Origin: an uncultured Bacteroidota bacterium
GTDB lineage: Bacteria; Bacteroidota; Bacteroidia; Bacteroidales; SZUA-534
Length of the DNA: 5,726 bases
Assembly: GCA_937885735.1 (NCBI GenBank)
Contig: CALABN010000115.1
Location: forward strand, 1-5,726
Direction: 5' to 3'
Below the pieces are notes generated by a model. The model was given only the letters and a program-made list of their open reading frames with translations. It was not told the DNA's origin and did not search any database. Of this stretch, positions 1 to 4,800 are shown one piece after another; within the stretch, counting starts at the first letter, position 1, and each line of letters opens with the position of its first letter. The position numbers and the translations under genes were made by a program.

Positions 1-261
1 TCCTTCCAGGCCTGAGGGCATGAATTCCAGATCCACGAAATGACCGGGGAAGTCGTGCGCGTATTTGTATCCGTCGGAATATCCCAAATCCTTCATTAGG
101 GAGGTCGGAGCATTCCTCAGATACAGCGGCACAGAGGCAGTACTGTCCTTCGATGCCGCTTCGAGAGCCGCGGCGATGCCCAGGTAAGCGGCGTTGCTCT
201 TGGGGGAGGAAGCGAGGTATACGGTACATTCCGCGAGCGGAATACGCGCTTCGGGCATTCC
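1..261 (-). other. rarA: C-terminal segment of replication-associated recombination protein A (RarA/MgsA)
   Basis: Residues ~339-425 of the minus-strand frame carry the family's hallmark C-terminal sequence: GMPEARIPLAECTVYLASSP, then KSNAAYLGIAAAL, VPLYLRNAPTSLMKDLGY and DGYKYAHDFPGHFV. RarA is a cytoplasmic AAA+ ATPase acting at stalled replication forks; this part is its tetramerisation/C-terminal domain. The Walker A and B ATPase region, which makes up most of a roughly 420-450 residue protein, is absent. The sequence stops a few residues short of the usual C-terminus, so the true stop should lie just beyond base 1. GC is higher here (58% and 63% in lines 1-60 and 121-180) than in the adjoining TPR part (about 50% in line 421-480), and codons such as TCC, CCC and CTG are more frequent. 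It is a fragment and cannot work as a RarA on its own. Confidence 0.85.
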
Positions 262-1275
262 GAGAATATATTGCAGTTCGGCTTTGACCTTGAACCACAC
301 AGTGTTAGTTGCTGGTGCGTGTTTACTGAAATAATCGATTATCTGGTCAACGGCAATCAAGGCTTCGTCGTATTTCTTGCCTAGAATCAAGTCGAAGATT
401 TCTATTTGCGCGATATCATATGGCAGGTCGGTGCCGTTGTTTGTCAATTGCTTCATCTGCAGATATGTGGAGTGCAGGTTTTCGGCATCGCCGAAATTGT
501 AGTATGCAACTGATTTCATAAACAGGCATAGTACACGTCGCAGTCGTGCATTGAATTGCGGATACCCTTCCTTTTCAGCGGTGTTTATCGCCTGCATCCA
601 ATCGGCAGTGCGCACCAACACTTCGTCATATTGCTTGCCCTGTTGCAGGGCATCGCATAGTTGAAAATAGACTTCGCAAATCAAGTTGTAGTCGCCACCC
701 TGCTGGCATAGTTCAATGGCCTTCGACAAGCACGCCACCGACATGCTGTCGTTGGCTGAACATTGATATATTCTTCCCAAATTGTAGTAAAGCATGGCGA
801 GCATTGGGCTGTCGTCCTGAGGCGTGTTTTCGAGAAGTTCCTTCACCTTGACAAATGCGGTTTGGATTAATCCGTTGCCCATCAGAGTATAATTTTTTTG
901 TGAAACGAAATAAACATATATATCGTGCGATTCATCCTTGTCGCATTTCTCGATGAACACGTCGAGCATCTCCATTGCCTTGTCGACCTTCTCTGAATTC
1001 ATTGTCAATACGTATTGCATACGGCGAGCCAAGTCGGCATCGTGGGTACGGTGGTTGAGTTCGGCATCTTTCTCGTACTGAAGCAGCACGGTCATTGTGG
1101 AGTCGTAGTCGGAAAAGCGGTTGCGGTCGGCAAAACTGTAGTATGTCGCCATACGCTCGTCAACATCCTGCGTCATAAGCAGCGACAGTGTGGAGTCGAT
1201 GTCATTCCTGAGTGTCTGGGCCGAGACCGCATAGCCGATTATCGCCCAAACGGCGCAAAGCAGAAGGTGTTTCAT
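1..1275 (-). CDS. Exported TPR-like protein joined in frame to a RarA C-terminus (partial, no stop in window)
   Basis: The frame opens at ATG 1275-1273 and stays open for 425 codons to base 1, so the stop lies outside. Residues 1-19 form a signal peptide (hydrophobic core LLLCAVWAIIGYAV, likely cleavage VSA|QT), so the N-terminal part should be exported. Residues ~25-335 are mostly helical, with TPR-like pairs such as MLYYNLGRIYQCSAND (161-176) followed by ACLSKAIELC, and LILGKKYDEALIAVDQII (296-313). Such exported TPR arrays often form the sensor part of Bacteroidetes histidine kinases or regulators, but no kinase or membrane segment follows. From ~residue 339 the sequence matches the RarA/MgsA C-terminal domain instead. 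An exported TPR array ending in a cytoplasmic replication-repair domain makes little biological sense, so the join is probably a chimera. The frame itself is certain; the TPR call is moderate and the RarA call strong. Confidence 0.8.
   Translation of the reverse strand, partial: MKHLLLCAVWAIIGYAVSAQTLRNDIDSTLSLLMTQDVDERMATYYSFADRNRFSDYDSTMTVLLQYEKDAELNHRTHDADLARRMQYVLTMNSEKVDKAMEMLDVFIEKCDKDESHDIYVYFVSQKNYTLMGNGLIQTAFVKVKELLENTPQDDSPMLAMLYYNLGRIYQCSANDSMSVACLSKAIELCQQGGDYNLICEVYFQLCDALQQGKQYDEVLVRTADWMQAINTAEKEGYPQFNARLRRVLCLFMKSVAYYNFGDAENLHSTYLQMKQLTNNGTDLPYDIAQIEIFDLILGKKYDEALIAVDQIIDYFSKHAPATNTVWFKVKAELQYILGMPEARIPLAECTVYLASSPKSNAAYLGIAAALEAASKDSTASVPLYLRNAPTSLMKDLGYSDGYKYAHDFPGHFVDLEFMPSGLEG
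256..273. other. Probable chimera junction 1 (TPR protein / rarA)
   Basis: The minus-strand protein passes from TPR-like helices (VKAELQYIL, residues 330-338) to RarA (GMPEARIPLAE, 339-349) with no linker. The short stretch ILG could be supplied by either partner, because a TPR helix end often reads LG and RarA has IGMPEAR. Composition shifts at the same place. The exact breakpoint cannot be fixed from one sequence; the range covers the residues that either parent could supply. Confidence 0.65.
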
Positions 1276-1291
1276 ATTGATTCCTGTTTTA

Positions 1292-1299
1292 CAAAAATA
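1292..1299 (-). promoter_or_regulatory. Candidate Bacteroidetes -7 element for the TPR gene
   Basis: Read on the minus strand this is TATTTTTG, an exact match to the Bacteroidetes -7 consensus TAnnTTTG, 16 bases upstream of the ATG at 1275. No TTTG -33 element is seen at the usual distance, and the implied leader would be only about 10 bases. In such AT-rich DNA a chance match is quite possible. Confidence 0.25.
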
Positions 1300-1551
1300 T
1301 TTTTTCAGCGAAAATAAAAATAATTAGGTATCACGATACATATATATATAGATCCACTATATGTAAAAAATGTAAAATGCGATTGGACGCCGATGGCAAA
1401 GACGCGAAATTTTGCATCGCCGCACACAAAAACAAACAAAAAAAATGCCACAACAACGCACTCGAAAAAAATGCAACCCGATGAACGCAAATTTTTCGGT
1501 TTTCAGCCGTCTTTTTTAAGGTTATTTTAAATTAATACTGATAATCAGTTA

Positions 1552-1637
1552 ATTGCCGATTTGTAAAGTGTAAAAAATTGTCAATTTGCAAAGTGAAATT
1601 GTCAATTTGCAAAGTGAAATTGTCAATTTGCAAAGTG
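1552..1637. repeat. 21-bp tandem repeat, three copies plus one degenerate copy
   Basis: The unit begins ATTGTCAATTTGCAAAGTG. Copies start at 1577, 1598 and 1619; the first two are identical and the third loses its last bases at 1638. A degenerate copy with TTTGTAAA begins at 1552, 25 bases before the first full one. Each full copy contains the perfect 8-bp palindrome TTTGCAAA (1585-1592, 1606-1613, 1627-1634). A 21-base period is about two helical turns, so the palindromes lie on one face of the DNA, as operator sites often do. The array sits just upstream of a predicted promoter. Because 21 is a multiple of three, frames on both strands stay open through it and create spurious N-terminal extensions. 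Confidence 0.85.
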
Positions 1638-1655
1638 GTTTAGGTGGCACGGCGA

Positions 1656-1663
1656 TACATTTG
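1656..1663 (+). promoter_or_regulatory. Candidate Bacteroidetes -7 element for the GLUG gene
   Basis: TACATTTG followed by CACCGC matches TAnnTTTG and resembles many Bacteroidales promoters. It lies 57 bases upstream of the ATG at 1721, which suits a start site near 1670 and a leader of about 50 bases. The nearest TTTG that could act as a -33 element is in the last 21-bp repeat (1627-1630), 25 bases upstream; that is longer than the usual spacing of about 19-21, so the -33 assignment is doubtful. Confidence 0.5.
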
Positions 1664-1669
1664 CACCGC

Positions 1670-1687
1670 AATCCGAAAGTGCGGATT
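1670..1687 (+). promoter_or_regulatory. Small hairpin at the start of the predicted leader
   Basis: AATCCG (1670-1675) pairs perfectly with CGGATT (1682-1687) around the six-base loop AAAGTG. An alternative pairing, CCGCA (1666-1670) with TGCGG (1680-1684), overlaps it. If transcription begins near 1670 this would be a 5'-end stem, possibly stabilising the mRNA. A six-pair stem can arise by chance. Confidence 0.3.
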
Positions 1688-1720
1688 AAGAATTTTAACT
1701 TAAACATTAATGACAAAAAA

Positions 1721-3949
1721 ATGGTCAGAAAAATCAACAAATTTTTACAGATGATTGTTGCGGCAGGCATACTTATGTCGGCCACGCAGCTGAAGGCCGC
1801 CGAAAACAATGGCATTTCGGTAACAAAAAACGGCCTTAGTTTTACTATTAAATGCGACGATGCTTCGGCAGGAACCGAAATCCATTACCGCACGCTCGAC
1901 GGCTCAGCCATTGGCGGAGTGCATTACGAGCAGGTGGATGGCGTCGTCAAACTCGCCCAAGGCGAAAGCAAGACAATAGATGTTACGCCAAAACAGCCTA
2001 CTGGCCTTGACGCTTACGGCAACGCCAACCGCGAATTCGTCTTTGTGGCTTGGAACGAATCTTCTTCGGCTGAGGCTAAGGGAAGCATTAAAAACACTTA
2101 CGAGAATGTCGTTTCATTTGAGGAAGTAAGCCAAACTCTTTTTAGTGGTGAAACTTCTTGGATTAAAGCGGGCAAGAAGGATTATAAATTCTCCACCAAA
2201 AATTTGAAAGCAACAGATGATGCAAACAATGAGTTCAAGAAATTCAAGGAAGAATACGCATATTTTAATGCAATTGGACAAGATTTCCAATACAAATTCA
2301 AATACTATGTTAAGGGTTACAAAGATAAATATGGTGGATATCAAGTTTGGTCAATATATCAAGATGGTGGCAAACCCGACATATTTCGTGTTGATTTAAA
2401 TTTGCTAAACAAGTATTATGAAAAGTACTTTGAAATTACATTACCCACCGCTTCACTTCCTCTTTCAGGGAAAGCCGACAATCCGTACTACAATACAGAC
2501 TTTTGTTCCAAAAATGGAGTGGAAGAAACAAAAGAAGGATATTTCACATTTAGTAGCAACACCGAATATATTAAAACATATTTTGGGGCAGACGATCGAG
2601 GTGGTACCACTAGCGATGGTGATTATGATATAAGAACACTTATAGCCTACGTAAAACTCCACGATTACATAGCCCCGAAAGCGAAGTCGCTTGCTATAAC
2701 CGAAAAGACTTACAACGTTGGCGAAACGATGACAATAGCCGTGGTATTTGACGAGTTGGTAAATGCCGAAGGTGTGACAAAGGCAGTAACTGACCGTGGC
2801 GATTTTGCATACGCAGGCGGTTCGGGCACCAACGTGCTCTACTTTACTGGCAAGGCCGACCATAACGGAGAGGATAAAGGCATCAAGGTGATGAGTATCG
2901 ACGGAACCGTTGCCGACCTGTATGGCAACAATTGGACTTTTGCCGAGATTTCGAACAGCGCCGTGACTATCAACCCAAGCGCAGCGGTTTACAACACCAA
3001 CACTTACATATTTGAAATATCGAACCTGGCTCAACTTGTTTGGTTCCGCGACCAAATCAACAAAGCAACAGACGACGACAATAAGGCTAAAAATGCAGTA
3101 TTGATGGCCGACATCGACGCTACAATAGCGTGCTACAATGGCGGATGGGAGCCTTTCAAAGAGTATCTTGGCACATTCGACGGCAACGGCCACACCATAA
3201 GCGGACTGAACATTACCAACGACGACAATGTAGGCCTGTTCGCCACCGTAGGCTCGGAGAGCAGAAAGGCCGTCATCCGCGACCTTACGGTAGAGGGTAA
3301 TGTTACAGGAAACAATAATGTCGGCGGTCTGGCAGGCACAATTGCAAATGCCGAAATCAGCAACTGCAAGGTGAACGCAATCGTCAACGGACAGACTAAC
3401 GTAGGCGGCCTGGCTGGCCATGTGGTTTCGGCCACCATTTCAAATGTCGAAAACAAAGGTATGGTCATAGGCTACGGCTCAAAGCCACAATATATAGGCG
3501 GCATTTGCGGCCTAGCCGACAATGCGACTATCACAAACGCAGTGAACAACGGCGGCATAATAGTTGATGCCAACTATAACGCCAACAACCTTGATGTATA
3601 TTGCGGCGGCATCTGCGGCAAAATTGCGAGCGGCACCATTAGCGGTTGCAGCAACAATGACAATGTAGGCTATGTGCAACTGGTTCCTATAGAAGATGGA
3701 ATGTGGGAATTGGGATATCATATTGCAAAAAGATGCACAGGAAATGGGTATGCAACTGAAGCGGTAAGGGCATTTCTTCCAGTCATTGCAAAGGCAGCTA
3801 ATGTGACAGAAATTTATGGTATTTGTCTGGCAGAAAATAAGGCTTCAGATGCTGTTATGAAAAAATGTGGATTTATAAATGTTTATAGTGGGATGGGATT
3901 ATACCAGGGTATTGAAAGAGAAATTATAAAAAATGTATGGAAAATCTAA
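1721..3949 (+). CDS. Exported Calx-beta/Ig-like/GLUG-repeat protein ending in a GNAT fragment (chimeric frame)
   Basis: I place the start at ATG 1721 because it opens a clear signal peptide (MVRKINKFLQ, then MIVAAGILMSATQLKAA, cleavage near residue 26-27). An in-frame TTG at 1586 would add only residues encoded by the tandem repeats. The protein has 742 residues. Residues ~31-115 look Calx-beta-like (YRTLDGSAIGGVHYE, then LAQGESKTIDV). Residues ~130-315 are unrecognised, rich in Y, K and D, and encoded by AT-rich DNA. Residues ~318-418 resemble a bacterial Ig-like domain (YNVGETMTIAVVFDE). Residues ~485-650 hold GLUG repeats with GGLAG/GGICG. This is a typical Bacteroidales surface or secreted protein, of adhesin-like but unknown function. 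From residue ~651 it becomes the end of an acetyltransferase, so its own C-terminus, where a sorting domain might be expected, is missing. No Shine-Dalgarno site precedes the start. Confidence 0.8.
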   Translation: MVRKINKFLQMIVAAGILMSATQLKAAENNGISVTKNGLSFTIKCDDASAGTEIHYRTLDGSAIGGVHYEQVDGVVKLAQGESKTIDVTPKQPTGLDAYGNANREFVFVAWNESSSAEAKGSIKNTYENVVSFEEVSQTLFSGETSWIKAGKKDYKFSTKNLKATDDANNEFKKFKEEYAYFNAIGQDFQYKFKYYVKGYKDKYGGYQVWSIYQDGGKPDIFRVDLNLLNKYYEKYFEITLPTASLPLSGKADNPYYNTDFCSKNGVEETKEGYFTFSSNTEYIKTYFGADDRGGTTSDGDYDIRTLIAYVKLHDYIAPKAKSLAITEKTYNVGETMTIAVVFDELVNAEGVTKAVTDRGDFAYAGGSGTNVLYFTGKADHNGEDKGIKVMSIDGTVADLYGNNWTFAEISNSAVTINPSAAVYNTNTYIFEISNLAQLVWFRDQINKATDDDNKAKNAVLMADIDATIACYNGGWEPFKEYLGTFDGNGHTISGLNITNDDNVGLFATVGSESRKAVIRDLTVEGNVTGNNNVGGLAGTIANAEISNCKVNAIVNGQTNVGGLAGHVVSATISNVENKGMVIGYGSKPQYIGGICGLADNATITNAVNNGGIIVDANYNANNLDVYCGGICGKIASGTISGCSNNDNVGYVQLVPIEDGMWELGYHIAKRCTGNGYATEAVRAFLPVIAKAANVTEIYGICLAENKASDAVMKKCGFINVYSGMGLYQGIEREIIKNVWKI
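3227..3670 (+). repeat. GLUG-type protein repeats (about five)
   Basis: Residues ~503-650 of the exported protein repeat every 27-37 residues. Repeat starts are NVGLFATV (503), NVGGLAGTI (533), NVGGLAGHV (560), YIGGICGLA (591) and CGGICGKIA (628). Each start is followed by a short strand such as AEISNC, ATISNV, ATITNA or GTISGC. This is the GLUG motif pattern, thought to form a beta-helix-like stack on surface proteins. The fifth repeat breaks off after SGCSNNDNVGYV, where the acetyltransferase sequence begins. Confidence 0.75.
3662..3676. other. Probable chimera junction 2 (GLUG protein / GNAT)
   Basis: The protein changes from GLUG repeat to GNAT fold within NVGYV (residues 648-652), which fits both a GLUG repeat (NVGYVGG-like) and a GNAT strand (GYVQLVP). 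Hand-counted GC falls from 57% (3601-3660) to 42% (3661-3720) and 27% by 4261-4320. Codons shift from GGC/AAC/GCC to AT-ending forms, and ribosome binding sites of the Firmicutes kind appear downstream. The shared residues prevent exact placement. Confidence 0.75.
3665..3949 (+). pseudogene. C-terminal half of a RimJ/RimL-like GNAT acetyltransferase (5' end missing)
   Basis: About 94 residues match the second half of a GNAT N-acetyltransferase. ELGYHIAKRCTGNGYATEAV contains the acetyl-CoA-binding motif A (R-x-x-G-x-G/A as RCTGNGYA). It is followed by the VTEIYGICLAENKASDAVMK strand-helix and the closing KKCGFINVYSG segment typical of the family. A full enzyme is about 170-180 residues, so the N-terminal strands that bind the acceptor are lost and replaced in frame by the GLUG protein. 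No start codon with a ribosome binding site precedes this part, so it is unlikely to be made as an enzyme. In its source genome it was probably the first of three neighbouring acetyltransferase genes, since the next gene starts only 31 bases after its stop. Confidence 0.75.
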
Positions 3950-3966
3950 ATTCCGATTTTTGTGGG

Positions 3967-3972
3967 AAAGGA
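3967..3972 (+). promoter_or_regulatory. Ribosome binding site that decides the start of the GNAT gene
   Basis: AAAGGA ends eight bases before ATG 3981, the ideal spacing. In-frame ATGs at 3933 and 3972 are worse placed: the first overlaps the upstream gene, and the second overlaps the Shine-Dalgarno itself. Confidence 0.65.
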
Positions 3973-3980
3973 TGACGCAA

Positions 3981-4742
3981 ATGATTTATGAAATTCAAGA
4001 TACGAATAAAGTGAAACATCTTTTTGAAGGGTGGAAAGAGACGCTTATCTATTCCTGCTTGCAAAAGGTTATGGGCAAAATATATGTTACGGACCTTGAT
4101 AATCCAGATTCTGCGCTAGCGTTTGTAGGATGCTTTGGCTTTTACGCAGGAAAGCCGAATAAGGAGCTTGTAATTAATAAGCCACAAGGGTTTGTAATTA
4201 TGACTCCACAGAATATTGAGTGGGGAAAACTAATCGAAGAATGCTTTACTTCTGCTAAGCAAGTAACTCGATATGCAATAAAAAAGGATACAATATTTGA
4301 TCAGGATAAATTACGCAAAAATATCAAAATCCTTCCTGAAGAATATAAACTTAAAAAGATAGATTCAGAAATATATGATCAATGCTTGCAAAATCCAATT
4401 ACGGCGGATTTTGTTTCATCGTTTGATAATAAAGAACAGTATTTGGCAATCGGTAGGGGAATGGTTATTACGAAAGATGGAAATATTGTAGCAGGAGCAT
4501 CCTCTTACACACGATATCAGGAAGGAATTGAGATTGAAGTTGATACTGTTCCTGATGAAAGAAGAAAGCATTTGGCAACAATAGCATGTTCTGCTCTTAT
4601 TTTGAATTGTTTAGAGGAAGGACTATATCCAAGCTGGGATGCACAGAATATGAATTCCGTGCATTTGGCAGAAAAGCTAGGCTATGAATTTGACCATGAA
4701 TATGTTGCATATGAAGTCGCGGACGATTTGAGAACTCATTGA
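3981..4742 (+). CDS. GNAT family N-acetyltransferase (PF12746-like)
   Basis: With the start at ATG 3981 the protein has 253 residues and begins MIYEIQDTNKVKHLFEGW, as this Firmicutes family usually does. Family landmarks follow: SCLQKVMGKIYV near the N-terminus, a GFYAGKPNKELV segment, TRYAIKKDTIFD, VAGASSYTRYQEGIEIEVDT, and the C-terminal LYPSWDAQNMNSVHLAEKLG. The acetyl-CoA region is PDERRKHLATIAC; its R-x-x-x-L-A pattern is looser than the usual R-x-x-G-x-G/A. It should be a cytoplasmic enzyme moving an acetyl group from acetyl-CoA to an unknown acceptor. Related proteins are often labelled resistance-type acetyltransferases, but the substrate cannot be read from sequence. Length is normal and the frame is intact. 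It lies 31 bases after the truncated GNAT and 58 before the ASCH-GNAT gene, all on one strand, so co-transcription is plausible. Codons are AT-rich. Confidence 0.88.
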   Translation: MIYEIQDTNKVKHLFEGWKETLIYSCLQKVMGKIYVTDLDNPDSALAFVGCFGFYAGKPNKELVINKPQGFVIMTPQNIEWGKLIEECFTSAKQVTRYAIKKDTIFDQDKLRKNIKILPEEYKLKKIDSEIYDQCLQNPITADFVSSFDNKEQYLAIGRGMVITKDGNIVAGASSYTRYQEGIEIEVDTVPDERRKHLATIACSALILNCLEEGLYPSWDAQNMNSVHLAEKLGYEFDHEYVAYEVADDLRTH

Positions 4743-4784
4743 TTGAAAATTCCTATTTTTAGAACGACAACTAATTTTTAATTT

Positions 4785-4791
4785 AAAGGAG
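4785..4791 (+). promoter_or_regulatory. Strong Shine-Dalgarno for the ASCH-GNAT gene
   Basis: AAAGGAG ends nine bases before ATG 4801. A closer ATG at 4796 is out of frame and stops after 17 codons, so 4801 is the start. No terminator hairpin is visible between 4743 and 4784, which agrees with read-through from the upstream gene. Confidence 0.8.
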
Positions 4792-4800
4792 ACCTATGGC

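Larger units (their letters stand above)
1276..1720. other. Divergent intergenic region, no gene seen
   Basis: This 445-base gap separates the starts of two divergently read genes. It is AT-rich, with A-runs and a TATATATATATA-like tract around 1338-1350. Next to that tract is an inverted repeat, GTATC (1328-1332) and GATAC (1335-1339), two bases apart. Two AAAAAAATGC copies lie near 1440-1474. Short open frames here encode only low-complexity peptides rich in F, I and V, with no plausible family, so I treat the stretch as non-coding. The promoter candidates, the 21-bp repeats and the hairpin are listed separately. Confidence 0.7.

Noticed and set aside
1015..1317. Plus-strand frame of 100 codons
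   Set aside because: It lies antisense to the signal peptide and TPR-like start of the minus-strand gene and resembles no family.
1305..1490. Minus-strand frame of 61 codons in the intergenic region
   Set aside because: The peptide is low-complexity and hydrophobic, it comes from A-rich DNA, and it has no ribosome binding site or family resemblance.
1577..1637. CRISPR array
   Set aside because: The repeats are directly adjacent 21-bp tandem units with no unique spacers and no cas genes nearby.
1586..1720. Possible 45-residue N-terminal extension of the surface protein from TTG 1586
   Set aside because: It would be encoded by the tandem repeats and the predicted promoter, and it would bury the signal peptide that begins at 1721.
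2465..3421. Long minus-strand open frame of 318 codons opposite the surface-protein gene
   Set aside because: It is antisense to a gene with a signal peptide and recognisable repeats; its protein is rich in C, V and Y without any domain, as expected from the reverse of GGC/AAC-rich codons.
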